A stretch of DNA of 64,000 bases from Actinomycetales bacterium (lineage in GTDB: Bacteria; Actinomycetota; Actinomycetes; Actinomycetales; Microbacteriaceae): assembly GCA_015655415.1 (NCBI GenBank), contig JAATFB010000022.1:1-64000 (forward strand), read 5' to 3'. Below the pieces are notes generated by a model. The model saw only the letters and a list, made by a program, of their open reading frames with translations, was not told where the DNA came from and made no database searches. The position numbers and the translations under genes were made by a program. This document shows, piece by piece, positions 28,354-37,620 of this stretch. How positions within the stretch are numbered: the stretch's first letter is position 1; every line of letters begins with the position of its first letter.

Positions 28354-29082
28354 ATGTTTGAGCGTGCGCGGGAATACCCCAGAGCGGTGACAGGCAATGG
28401 CGCGAACGACCCCGAAGGGTCTCAGCGGGCCGCCATCGAGTGGATTGCCGCGCAGCAGAAGGCGGTCGGGGGTCAGGTACTACTGTTCGTGCCTCAGAAG
28501 AGCACCCTGAATCACTCGGGCGATCTCATCGCCCAGCTCGCGAAAGTGCCCGGCGTCGCAGTCGGGACATGGCGAGGTTACGTATCGGGATGGTCAGGCG
28601 GGCCGGTACTCGCTGCCTGGCCGTCACGCGAGAAGCTCGCCGAGATCGCAGATGATCGCCGAACCCGAGCGCTTTGCGTCATTCCTTGGGTCGACGAGGA
28701 CACTACTCCGTGGGAACAGGCGTCACAGCCGGAACTACTCGCCGGCGCGCTCGCCAAGACCAGCGCACCAAGTCTGGATCCGGTTGTCATCGTCGGGCTC
28801 ACCCACCTGACCCGGATGGTCAATCACGCCAACAACCTCGCTGGCGCGCTCGACCACAGAGATGCCGTAGCGGTCCTCCGGGTGCTGCACCGCGGAAGGT
28901 ACGCGCTTCCCGCTGATGAGGTGTACGCCTGGGCGCTCGCAAACGGGTGGCCCGCGCGCGGAGCGGAGCGACTGCGGGAAATGGCGGAAAAGATCGATGC
29001 CGGCCGAACCGTTCAGATGAAGGGCCCGTCTCCGTTGCGCCCCGAGGTACTGAGCATGTGGAAAGCCGAGGCTAACCAGTAG
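28354..29082 (+). CDS. Unassigned 242-residue island protein
   Basis: I do not recognise this protein. The start at ATG 28354 (MFERAREYPRAVTGNG) has AAGGAG at good spacing; the track start at 28315 is less likely. Visible features: an alternating beta/alpha pattern in the first 160 residues with QVLLFVPQKSTLNHSGDLIA, TRALCVIPWVDEDTTPWEQ and LDPVVIVGLTHLTRMVNHANN, then a helical part with a winged-helix-like look (ALPADEVYAWALANGWPARGAERLREMAEKI). No transmembrane segment, Walker A or nuclease motif is clear. The last helices could bind DNA. It lies 194 bp upstream of the PIN-like gene on the same strand and may be its operon partner. Confidence 0.7.
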   Translation: MFERAREYPRAVTGNGANDPEGSQRAAIEWIAAQQKAVGGQVLLFVPQKSTLNHSGDLIAQLAKVPGVAVGTWRGYVSGWSGGPVLAAWPSREKLAEIADDRRTRALCVIPWVDEDTTPWEQASQPELLAGALAKTSAPSLDPVVIVGLTHLTRMVNHANNLAGALDHRDAVAVLRVLHRGRYALPADEVYAWALANGWPARGAERLREMAEKIDAGRTVQMKGPSPLRPEVLSMWKAEANQ

Positions 29083-29276
29083 CCGAATACCGCCAGGCCC
29101 CGATGGTCAACAAAGCACTCATCGCGCGGGCTTTGCTCGGGCCTGACTTTCGGCACGACTGATAGCTGAGAAGGCCTTGGCGATTCGTGTGCTGCGTCGT
29201 CAGGGGTCGGTGTGAGACTCAAGAAAGCGCAAGGCTCGCCGCACTGGTGACAGAGAGATGACGGGAGGCTAGGCCG

Positions 29277-30377
29277 ATGGCTCACCGCTCACTCAATTCG
29301 AGCGATCGCGAATACTTCCTCCCTCCGCTCATCTGGCCGACCGAGTTGAGAATGCCGGCGCGCCCCCCACTGCTGATTCACCTCGATCTCGCGCAATGGA
29401 TCCGCTTTGGCCGGGTTGTCCAAGGACAGGGTGAGCCCGCATACGCCGACCTCTTGGAGGCCCTCCGACAGGCGATTCAAGCGGGACAAGTCCGCATCGT
29501 CCTGACCGGTGCGCAATACAGCGAGGTCACGAAGATCAAGGATCCGGCTCAGCGTCGCGCGTTGGCTTCAGTCATCGAGGAGCTGACGGACTTCACCTAT
29601 CTCGTTAGCCATGTCGATGTCCTGCGGCTAGAACTCCAGACCACCCTCGACAACCTGACGGGAACACGCGGCCTCGGCTGGACGCCGACCGATTTGTTAG
29701 GTAAGTCAGCGTTAAACGTTGTGGGAAGAGTCGGCGGCTTGCAGATCATTCAAGAAGGCGAGGACGTGACCGCCAAGATGCTTGCCGCAGACCCTTCGTG
29801 GGCTGAGCGCCTAGCGACGATGAATCGGATGGCTGAGCGAATGCTGCTCCAAGGACCCGACGACCAGGAGGCGGCCGAGATACGCGCGGGCGGCTACCAG
29901 CCAGAGCTGGTTGAGCAGCAGATCGTCGACAACGCAGCCCTGGAGGCCGCGTGGTCGACGCAGATCGAGAAGTACCGCGGAACCTACGTCATGCGCGACC
30001 TGGTGATCGCTCGCTACCTCAACTTGGAGCTCATGGAAATGCTCGTGCATGAGCTGATGGCGCGCGGCATCCAGATCGACGACATCTTCACGACGCCCGA
30101 GGCAGGCACTCGATTCCTGATGAGCATGCCGTCCAGCGCGGTCACCGTGTCGATGAAGGCGCAATACCACCAAGACCCCAATCGACGCTGGTCCGCGAAC
30201 GATCTCTATGACATTGATGCTCTGGCGCTTGCGCTCCCATACTGCGACATCGTCTTCGCTGACGCCTCAGCTCAGGACGCCGCACTGCGACGCGGCCTCG
30301 ACACGCACTTCGACACCATGCTTCCTCGCCGCCCCAAAGAACTGACGTCGCTGCTGCGAACACTGGCGACCGTATGA
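29277..30377 (+). CDS. PIN-like nuclease domain protein (first gene of a coupled PIN-HEPN pair)
   Basis: A 366-residue soluble protein with GGGAGG at good spacing before its ATG. Acidic residues fall in a PIN-fold pattern: Asp37 after a beta strand (PPLLIHLDLAQWIRFGR), Glu83 (QYSEVTKIKD), and near the C-terminus Asp312/314 in DLYDIDALALALPYCDIVFADA with Asp324 and Asp329. PIN domains are Mg-dependent RNases, with the acidic cluster split between the ends as here; the central roughly 200 helical residues would be an unusually large insertion. The assignment rests on pattern only. The stop overlaps the HEPN gene start (ATGA), so the two are translationally coupled. No antitoxin-sized gene is adjacent. 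Confidence 0.68.
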   Translation: MAHRSLNSSDREYFLPPLIWPTELRMPARPPLLIHLDLAQWIRFGRVVQGQGEPAYADLLEALRQAIQAGQVRIVLTGAQYSEVTKIKDPAQRRALASVIEELTDFTYLVSHVDVLRLELQTTLDNLTGTRGLGWTPTDLLGKSALNVVGRVGGLQIIQEGEDVTAKMLAADPSWAERLATMNRMAERMLLQGPDDQEAAEIRAGGYQPELVEQQIVDNAALEAAWSTQIEKYRGTYVMRDLVIARYLNLELMEMLVHELMARGIQIDDIFTTPEAGTRFLMSMPSSAVTVSMKAQYHQDPNRRWSANDLYDIDALALALPYCDIVFADASAQDAALRRGLDTHFDTMLPRRPKELTSLLRTLATV

Positions 30378-31975
30378 GCAACTCGAACCCCGACGCCACG
30401 GATCCGCTTGATCCGCAAGAAGCCGATGCGCTGCTTGCGGATTTCCTGGCGCGCGCGGTGGCAATCCCGACCATTCCGAATGCCGCGGCTGAGCTTGACC
30501 AACTCGAACAGGAGATACTCGCTTCGCAGCTGAACTACCCCCACATCGTGCTCGCACTGTTCACCGTGAGCTCGGTGACCGTCAACATCGGCGACGACCT
30601 CGACGACGAGGCGCTCGTCACGACAGGGCTGGAAAGAGCGACAGCCCTGCTGTCCGCGACTCCTGACCTCGTTCTGATCTCCCAGCTGCTGCAGAACATC
30701 GCGAACGCAGAGTCGATCCTCTTCAGACTCGAAGCCAAGGAGTCAGCCGGAGGTGCCACGCCGGATCTGATTGAAAGCGACGTCCGCTTCCGCAGCGATT
30801 CACATGTCGTGACCGCACGTCGACTTTGGTCGTTCGTCTCACGTCCGCCGTCGGCGACACCCGACTCCGTGCGCTCACGCGCACTCTGCAACCTCGCCAA
30901 TGAACTGGATCTCGCAGGCCGCTGGGTCGAGGCATACTCGGCCTACGCGGACGCGCTCGAGGCAGAGCCCACAAACGGAAACGCCGCCGGCAACCGGGCA
31001 ATGCTCCTTCTTCAGCGCCTCAATGCCAGTCCACAGCAGGCCGGCCACATCGCCGCGGTGTATGAGAAGTGGGCCCGAAGGGCGAAAGAGCTTCGGGCCG
31101 AGACCGTCGCGATCGCCGGCGAGCACGCCGCGCAACTCTGGGATGCGCTGCCCCTCAGCGATGAGCCGGTGCTCGGGCACCTCAGCCACGACGGCGACCT
31201 TGACGACCCGTACCAGAGTTGGATCGTCGAGCATCGGCTTGCGCTGGTCCCGACCGTGGAGGGCCTGGGCTCGGACAGTTCACGCTGGGACACCGCCGAC
31301 ATCCTCGCCGCGGCAGCTGACAACGACGAAGGGCTGGCGCCGCGGATCTTTGCCGCAATGAATGTCCTGAAGGCAGAGTTCATCGTGGCCCGCCGCCTGG
31401 CCTTCCGAGGAGAGGTGATGACCTTCACCGAAGACGGGATGCAACACCCCGAAGACACGGGAGCCTATGGAGCAACCGGCGACGGCGCTGTCTACGGCGA
31501 GGGCCCGGCCACCCTGCTTCTCGCACAACGCAGTGCTCTCGATCTGCTCGACAAGATCGCGGTGACCGCGAACGAGCATTTCAAGACCTGTATCCAGCCT
31601 CAGAAGGTCGACTTCGCGTCCTTCTGGCGCGACACGAAGACACATGTTCTCCGACCGGAGGTCAGCACGATGGCTGGTCGACGCGCTCGACTTGCCCTCG
31701 CCGAGCTTCAGCGGGATCTCGCATCCGATGCGCTCTATCCAAACGCTCGCCTTCTTCGCAATGCCGGCACACACCGACTTGTCCACGGCACCTTAGGCGA
31801 GCCGACCGGCCCGACGAAAGAAACATTCAGCACCATCGACCTCATTGACCTGCAGGAGTCGACGATCGAAGCGCTATGGGTGGCGCGCGCCGCGTTCCTC
31901 TACCTCATCGACCTCATCGACGCCGAAACGCCAGAGCTTGATGGCCTGATGGCCGAGCTGCACTCTCAAGCCTGA
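30374..31975 (+). CDS. TPR plus C-terminal HEPN (LA2681-like) protein with Rx4H motif
   Basis: The 533-residue product has helical repeats in its first 270 residues (SRALCNLANELDLAGRWVEAYSAYADAL looks like a TPR pair, followed by NAAGNRAMLLL). Its C-terminal third is similar in layout to the LA2681-like HEPN domain: AEFIVARRLAFRGEVMTF, helices around LLDKIAVTANEHFKTC, then RNAGTHRLVHG with Arg462 and His467 giving the HEPN RNase motif Rx4H. HEPN RNases are frequent effectors in abortive-infection systems. Its ATG lies inside the stop of the PIN-like gene. Convergent with the large nuclease/STAND-like gene across 111 bp, with no clear terminator. The domain name is from memory of the family; the Rx4H is read directly. 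Confidence 0.75.
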   Translation: MSNSNPDATDPLDPQEADALLADFLARAVAIPTIPNAAAELDQLEQEILASQLNYPHIVLALFTVSSVTVNIGDDLDDEALVTTGLERATALLSATPDLVLISQLLQNIANAESILFRLEAKESAGGATPDLIESDVRFRSDSHVVTARRLWSFVSRPPSATPDSVRSRALCNLANELDLAGRWVEAYSAYADALEAEPTNGNAAGNRAMLLLQRLNASPQQAGHIAAVYEKWARRAKELRAETVAIAGEHAAQLWDALPLSDEPVLGHLSHDGDLDDPYQSWIVEHRLALVPTVEGLGSDSSRWDTADILAAAADNDEGLAPRIFAAMNVLKAEFIVARRLAFRGEVMTFTEDGMQHPEDTGAYGATGDGAVYGEGPATLLLAQRSALDLLDKIAVTANEHFKTCIQPQKVDFASFWRDTKTHVLRPEVSTMAGRRARLALAELQRDLASDALYPNARLLRNAGTHRLVHGTLGEPTGPTKETFSTIDLIDLQESTIEALWVARAAFLYLIDLIDAETPELDGLMAELHSQA

Positions 31976-32086
31976 GGTCTTTGGTTGCGGACCGGTGTGG
32001 AGAGCAAGTGACCCTCCCAGCCGCGCCTCACATCAACGGCCCCGTCCCCTTGCCACGATGATGGGTGCCCAGACCATCAACGCTCG

Positions 32087-35000
32087 CTAGACCCCGAGTC
32101 CGCGACGACGGGCTTCAGCACGTTGATCCTCCTGAAGGGCACTGCTTTCATACCCGTCAGCCAAACGTCTGAGAAGCGCGGCCGTTCGATCGTCGGCAGC
32201 TAGGGCAGCAGCTTGTTCGCGGTACTTTTTCGCGAGTTCACGCTCGGCGACGCCGCCATCCATGCTTCGCCACTCCACGCCTCGGTCGTTGTAAATGCCG
32301 CGCCCTATGCCTTGCTCAAGTGCTTCAATACGGAGGTCGTTGACGAGCTGGCGGATTGCTGTTGGTGGCCACTTGCCGTCGACCGGATCGTTGCCTGCCC
32401 GGCTTAGTAGCTCTCCGACGGCCCCCCAGGCGAGCGCCTTCTTGTTGTCGTCCCAATCGGCGATGCGCGTCGATACTTCATCGGACCAATCTCTGAGTAT
32501 CGACTCGTCAATCACTCCCGAGTCCTGCTCGCCGGGAATTGTTCTCCAGGATCGAAGAACCTTCCAGCCGCGTGAGACGATCTCGCCGTCTTGGCCCATG
32601 CGCGCCTCGAGCACTTCGACGAAACGTGCTGGCGATGTCGCCATCGAGCGGTGCAGCTCAAGCTGCCGACGGTCGTTTAGCGCGGGGAGGAACGCCCACT
32701 CAAGAAGGATGAGGCGATCCTGCATGGATGCGTCGCCCTGCAGTCTTATGGTCAGCCGATCGATTGAATCTCCCTCGGCCTTTGTACCTCCCGCCTGACC
32801 CGCCAGAAGGCTCTCCAGGGCATCAGCGATGACCTCGTTCGCGACTCCCTCGCCATGAACGTCCAGGGTTGTGACTGCCAACCCGGCCTGGCCACGCTCG
32901 ACGAGAGTTCGTGCGATCGCTTCGATTGTGGGCGCGCCTGCTTGCACAGACCACGGGTTAAATCCCGCCCAGAATGCTGTTTGGACGTCCTCGGTCTCCT
33001 GTCCGAGCTTTTCGGTTGCGCTTTCGATCGCCAAGAACTGGAAAAGGTGGGCTCTCGTCTTTGCGTTTGCGTTGGGCGTGGCGTCTAGTAGACGGACGGG
33101 CAAATCAGCATCGTCCCTGACGCGCCGGGCGAGGTAGCTCATGGCAAACCTTGATCGAGATGGCCCGGCACCGAGCAACGTCACAAGGGTTGTGTCATTC
33201 AGCGGAGTTCCTCGAGAAGCGAGTGCCCAGGTCAGAGTGCTCACGTCGGGGAGCTGTTCGGCGAACTCGAGGACCGACTCGAAACCCGAGCCCGATTCGA
33301 TCTCGTCGATGGCGGCTACCCGCAGTCGCTGTACTTCGGCGGTCTGGGCGGCCCAGTCTTCACCTCGTGGGAAGTCAATCAGCCGTGGGTATCCCGTGTG
33401 GAACAGCCATTCGTTCTTGTGTCGGGGATCAGTCGGGGTTAGGTCGTCCAAGAGTGCTCGGAGCGGCAAGAGATCCTCAGCGGGTAGCGACCAGTCGGCA
33501 GCGTCGAACTCGGTGTGGTCGGCGATCAGACTTCTCAGCTCTTCGTAGGGGACTTGCGTCTCCGCGTCGGACCATCCCGCCACGAGTTCGGCCAGCCGTT
33601 CGAGGACAAGCGCCCGCCCGTCCGAGCTGAGCTGCGGAAGCCAGCCGATCGCGGCCTTGGCATGCTCCGGGCTGGTTGCCCTGGGCAGTAGCACTGACAC
33701 AAGCTCAAACCTTCGGTCTGCCAGCTCCCCAGATGTCATGCCAGTAAGCCGGGGGCCCCACTGACGATAACGGGGTCCAGGTTCGATGACTCCGAAGCCG
33801 TCGTCGTCCACAAGGCCAGCGAAGGCATCCCAACTCGCGCCGCCATCGCTGTCAAGCTGCTCGGCAATCACTGCAAGTCTTCGGTCCCAGGGAACGGACG
33901 TGTTCCAGGTCACCGGCGACAGTGCTTTTCGGAGAGAGTCAAGCGGCCGATTGGACCAGGTCCCGCCTGGATCGATCGCGTGAAGTCGAAGCAAGACCGA
34001 CACCACCCGAGGAAGCGCAGCGGTCGACCATGAAAGGACATCGGCGGCGTGCACCAACTCGAGATGGGGCGACGAAGGCCCGAAGGTCACCGCCCCGCGT
34101 TCGCGCGAGTCCGTAAAGATCTGTTCGGGTGGCATTGCGGCGACGGCGTCTAGATAGTCGAGAACGGCGTCCGGTGCCGCTTCAGCAAGCAGCGACAGCG
34201 AGAACGGTCGTCCGACAAGAGCGGAGACTTCGAGCGGTTGAGCAGGAAGACCGAGTGCGTTGCGCACCACTCGAGCTGCGCTCGCGGAGGTCTTTGTTGC
34301 GGTGCGGGCGACATCTTCGTCGGCGCCCATGAGTGCCAGGACCATGCCGATGCCATCCGCGATGTCCCGCGAGTGCTGAGGTCCTACACCTTGTATCTGC
34401 GCCCGGATGCGTTCCGTGCCGTCCAGTTCGGCCAGCGGGTTTGCGGTTCCCAACACGGTTGCGACCTCGGACTCAAACACTGCGAGGTCCTCATCCGTGA
34501 TCGAATGCGACAGCAACCGCCAGGTGTCCGTCGGACTGACCAAATATCGATGCGCCTCAAACTCTGCGGTGGGTCGACCTTCGTTCTTCAGAATCGACGC
34601 CCAGGTTTCTGATGCATCAGCAGCATCTCCCCCGAGAAGCGCGGCGACAAATCGTCGATCACCTTCAAACTCGGCATTCCAACGAGCGACAAGTGCAAGT
34701 CGTCGCTCTCGCGCGTCTAGATCACGTGCTGCCCAGGAAGGCGTGAACAACGCCGGCTGAATTGCAAGCTCTCGGCGCAGGGTGGTGATGTCTCGACGTG
34801 CCAAGTAGCCCAATTCGTAAGCCCGATGAAACTCGACTCCTTGCGTTTCCAGAGCCTTTGCGGCGCCCTCGCTGTCGGTCGCCGGAATCTCGAGGGTGGA
34901 CATGTGGGCAGGATGCGTGAACACAAATACATGCGCGAGCGAGTTGTCGGGTATTGCGGTGACCCAAGAAGCGTTCGGGATCAGCGCCACGAGTGGACGT

Positions 35001-35791
35001 CCTGAGCTGAGGGCGGCGACGAACGCCGCCTCCTGTTCGAAAATGACCAGGCGTGCTGGGAGCGCCGAGAAGCGATCGTTATCAAGCGCGCGTTGCGCCA
35101 CCGCAGCAAACGTCGCTACCGCCGCCTCCCACTGCAATCCACCGCCACCAACGCTGGTAACTCCGGGGCTTGCCGAAAGGTCCGCGATCTGATCAACGAG
35201 CTCCTCTCGACCAGCAAGCAACACGGTGGCATCAAGCGAAACGTTCGTACTCTCGAGCCAGCGTTTCCACCACGCGGACCAGTGGATTTGACCGACTATC
35301 GGGATTCCCATGACCGACCGCATCCACGCCGAGGTGCCCGGCGCGATTGCGAGCCAACTGACGAGGCTTTCCACATTCAGCCCACGAACGGACTTCCAGA
35401 TCCCATCAGTCGTGTGCTTGTCGAACTCCTTACGCTTCGTCCACTTCTGCGTTGAGACAGCACGGTAGTGCACGTCCTTGCGGAGCATTCCCAAGGGGCC
35501 GTCGGTCCGCTTGAGGTAGTCGGACTCTGCCTTTCCATGGGCGCCTGTCTGCACTGAGGTTTCCCAGACCAACACGCCCTTGGGTACATAAAGCGATTCA
35601 CCGTTGGCCTCCACGACGAGGTCGAACCCCCCGGTACTCACTCCCGTCCCCGCGGGTGCGTCGAGAAAGACGATCTCTTCACCCGTCTCGACAATCAGGC
35701 GCGCGATCAATTCGGGAAGAACACCGTCGGAGTCGACAGCTTCAGTGCTCCAGCGAAGGATGTCATCACGAGAGATGGACTCCCAGGTCAT
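32087..35791 (-). CDS. Giant protein with PD-(D/E)xK-like N-terminus and STAND-like body
   Basis: 1234 residues, with a strong GGAGGACAC ribosome site. Residues about 1-170 resemble the restriction-endonuclease-like domain at the front of large defence proteins: LPELIARLIVETGEEIVFLD, GGFDLVVEANGESLYVPKG, VLVWETSVQTGAHGKAESDY, with Asp57 and Glu77 as likely metal ligands and Ser79 where a Lys is usual. The next part has a P-loop-like position (TSVGGGGLQWEAAVATFAAV) without GK[S/T], then ARLVIFEQEAAFVAALSSGR resembling a Walker B strand. The remaining 850 residues are helical repeat-like. The family of such proteins in Actinobacteria is uncharacterised as far as I know. A nuclease-sensor role is inference. 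It reads toward the HEPN gene. Confidence 0.72.
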   Translation of the reverse strand: MTWESISRDDILRWSTEAVDSDGVLPELIARLIVETGEEIVFLDAPAGTGVSTGGFDLVVEANGESLYVPKGVLVWETSVQTGAHGKAESDYLKRTDGPLGMLRKDVHYRAVSTQKWTKRKEFDKHTTDGIWKSVRGLNVESLVSWLAIAPGTSAWMRSVMGIPIVGQIHWSAWWKRWLESTNVSLDATVLLAGREELVDQIADLSASPGVTSVGGGGLQWEAAVATFAAVAQRALDNDRFSALPARLVIFEQEAAFVAALSSGRPLVALIPNASWVTAIPDNSLAHVFVFTHPAHMSTLEIPATDSEGAAKALETQGVEFHRAYELGYLARRDITTLRRELAIQPALFTPSWAARDLDARERRLALVARWNAEFEGDRRFVAALLGGDAADASETWASILKNEGRPTAEFEAHRYLVSPTDTWRLLSHSITDEDLAVFESEVATVLGTANPLAELDGTERIRAQIQGVGPQHSRDIADGIGMVLALMGADEDVARTATKTSASAARVVRNALGLPAQPLEVSALVGRPFSLSLLAEAAPDAVLDYLDAVAAMPPEQIFTDSRERGAVTFGPSSPHLELVHAADVLSWSTAALPRVVSVLLRLHAIDPGGTWSNRPLDSLRKALSPVTWNTSVPWDRRLAVIAEQLDSDGGASWDAFAGLVDDDGFGVIEPGPRYRQWGPRLTGMTSGELADRRFELVSVLLPRATSPEHAKAAIGWLPQLSSDGRALVLERLAELVAGWSDAETQVPYEELRSLIADHTEFDAADWSLPAEDLLPLRALLDDLTPTDPRHKNEWLFHTGYPRLIDFPRGEDWAAQTAEVQRLRVAAIDEIESGSGFESVLEFAEQLPDVSTLTWALASRGTPLNDTTLVTLLGAGPSRSRFAMSYLARRVRDDADLPVRLLDATPNANAKTRAHLFQFLAIESATEKLGQETEDVQTAFWAGFNPWSVQAGAPTIEAIARTLVERGQAGLAVTTLDVHGEGVANEVIADALESLLAGQAGGTKAEGDSIDRLTIRLQGDASMQDRLILLEWAFLPALNDRRQLELHRSMATSPARFVEVLEARMGQDGEIVSRGWKVLRSWRTIPGEQDSGVIDESILRDWSDEVSTRIADWDDNKKALAWGAVGELLSRAGNDPVDGKWPPTAIRQLVNDLRIEALEQGIGRGIYNDRGVEWRSMDGGVAERELAKKYREQAAALAADDRTAALLRRLADGYESSALQEDQRAEARRRGLGV

Positions 35792-35883
35792 GTGTCCTCC
35801 TCAGTGTGCTCGCTCAGCACACGCTATCGCTCCAGCACCGGATGGTCGCCACCCTTCAGGTGTGCGACCTGCAGAGCGACCTG

Positions 35884-35936
35884 TGTTCCGTAAATCGGGT
35901 GTTTCACACGATGTGTAACGCCCGATTTACGGAACA
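35884..35936. repeat. 53-bp near-perfect palindrome between recombinase and giant-protein gene
   Basis: TGTTCCGTAAATCGGG at the left is exactly mirrored by CCCGATTTACGGAACA at the right. The inner arms GTGTTTCACAC/GTGTAACG pair with one mismatch and a two-base bulge around a GAT centre. It lies 17 bp past the recombinase stop and 93 bp before the 1234-residue gene start. Without a T-tract it is not a classic terminator; it could be a terminator of actinobacterial type, an operator or a recombination or replication site. Confidence 0.8.
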
Positions 35937-35953
35937 GGCGCCCCGCCGAGCCG

Positions 35954-37600
35954 TCACCATGTTGAACGCACGACAAGGCGTGCCTCGGTAGGAGCCTTTC
36001 CGGGCAGCGCGTCGATGCGGCGCACGAGGTGCCGCAGATACCGGCGCCGCTCGAGGATGTCCAGCTCTGCCCACCGGTCGGGCAGGGCCAGCTGCGGGCC
36101 GATCGGAGTGGACTGGAGCTCGATGGTGTCCAGTTCGCGCTCCAGCGTCTCGATACGCGCCTGAACATCGCCGATCATGCTCAACAGCACCTGCACCATC
36201 GCGCCCTGGAACCCGGCGGTGCCCTGCTTGTCGACCAGCGCTGTGCGCTCGGCGCGGGCGTGGCGCAGCTGCTCCATCACCGCGTCGAAGTCGGGCCGAC
36301 TACCGGCCGCGGCACGGCGCTGGCGGGCGGTCTCGAGCGCTTCCGGGGTGATCTGCGAGAAGAACCAGCCGAGCACGAACGCCTCGCCCTTGACCGCGTC
36401 GATCGTGCACCCACCCGAGCAGTTCCCCGGCCCCCGCAGCCGGTTGGCCATGCACCGGTAGGCGTGGGCGGGATACGTGGTGCCGTCCGGCGCCCTGCGG
36501 GTCTTGCTGTGGCCGTAAAGCCGCGCACCGCACTGGCAGTAGAGCAGCCCCGTCAGCAGCCATTGGTGCGTCCCCCAGGGGCGGATGGTGCGATTGTTGC
36601 TCGCCTCCGACAGCAGGTGCCGCACCCGCAGCCAGGTAGTCCAGTCACACGCCGGCTCCTGCGCGATCACCGGCTCACCCTGAGCGTCGCGGGCGACATA
36701 GTCCAGCAGGTCGATCTTCACCCCGCGTCGGTGCTCAGGGACCTGGAACATCCGATACCCGACCATCCGCGGCGAGCACAGCGAACGGTAGATCGTCGCC
36801 TCGTACACGTAGGCGCCGTCCGCCGTGGTGATGCCGTAGGCGTCCTTCCAGTGCCGGGCGATCTGCCCCAGGCTGCGCCCCTGCAGCACCATGTCCACCG
36901 CGTCCTTCAGCGCCTGGTGCTCCACCGGGTGCGGGACCAGCCGGATCCCGGTGCGCCCGAACTCGTCGGTCACCCGCGGTCCCGGCTGCCACCCGAACGG
37001 ACGGGTGCCGCCGTGATGGAACCCGGCCTCGGCCAGATGCCGCTTCGCCGCCAGCTGCCGCTCGCTCATCGAGTCCGTCTCGACCTCGGCCAGCAGCGCC
37101 TTGATCCCGGTCACGATCTTCGCGCCCGCCGTAGCAGTGTTCAGCTCCTCCGCCGAGTCCTGATGCGAGACGAGGTAGACGCTCGCGCGCTGGCACTCCG
37201 CGATCCACTCGATGCACTTCGTCGCGATGCGATTGGTGCGGTCCAGCTTCCAGAACGCGATCGCCTTCACCGTGCCGGACGCGATGCCCTCGTTCAGCTG
37301 CTTCCAGCCCTTGCGGCTGCGCGCGGCCGAAGAGCTCGCGGAGTCGTTGTCGATGAACTCCCCCATCACCGTCCACCCACCCTCGGCCGCCAGCTTCCGC
37401 ACCAGGTCGAGACGCTGCCGCTCGATCGCGTCGGCCTTGTCCTTGTGATACTTCGAGAGCCGCAGGTAGAGATAGATCGGCCGAGTACCCGGAAGGGGCT
37501 CACTCGGCCCCGTCCTGGCATAGGCCGGATAGACAACCGCCCGCATCGGACGGCTCGGTCGAGCATTACGACCTGGGATCTTCTGTTCGTTGGACTGCAT
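35954..37600 (-). CDS. int: Large serine recombinase (element integrase)
   Basis: The 548-residue protein integrates and excises the element. The N-terminal resolvase domain begins after a roughly 40-residue leader: IYLYLRLSKYHKDKADAIERQ with nucleophile Ser49, FIDNDSASSSAARSRKGW, and AFWKLDRTNRIATK with the catalytic Arg. The recombinase domain follows (HHGGTRPFGWQPGPRVTDE), then the zinc ribbon (LLYCQCGARLYG...YRCMANRL...CSGGC), a coiled coil (VMEQLRHARAERTALVDKQ) and the C-terminal WAELDILERRRYLRHLV. The ATG at 37598-37600 has AAAGGAGGT, a near-consensus site. It starts 20 bp inside the right junction and reads in the same direction as the comM 5' part, so host transcription could drive it. 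No excisionase-like gene is seen. Confidence 0.93.
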   Translation of the reverse strand: MQSNEQKIPGRNARPSRPMRAVVYPAYARTGPSEPLPGTRPIYLYLRLSKYHKDKADAIERQRLDLVRKLAAEGGWTVMGEFIDNDSASSSAARSRKGWKQLNEGIASGTVKAIAFWKLDRTNRIATKCIEWIAECQRASVYLVSHQDSAEELNTATAGAKIVTGIKALLAEVETDSMSERQLAAKRHLAEAGFHHGGTRPFGWQPGPRVTDEFGRTGIRLVPHPVEHQALKDAVDMVLQGRSLGQIARHWKDAYGITTADGAYVYEATIYRSLCSPRMVGYRMFQVPEHRRGVKIDLLDYVARDAQGEPVIAQEPACDWTTWLRVRHLLSEASNNRTIRPWGTHQWLLTGLLYCQCGARLYGHSKTRRAPDGTTYPAHAYRCMANRLRGPGNCSGGCTIDAVKGEAFVLGWFFSQITPEALETARQRRAAAGSRPDFDAVMEQLRHARAERTALVDKQGTAGFQGAMVQVLLSMIGDVQARIETLERELDTIELQSTPIGPQLALPDRWAELDILERRRYLRHLVRRIDALPGKAPTEARLVVRSTW

Positions 37601-37620
37601 TTGGAACCTCCTTTAGGAAC

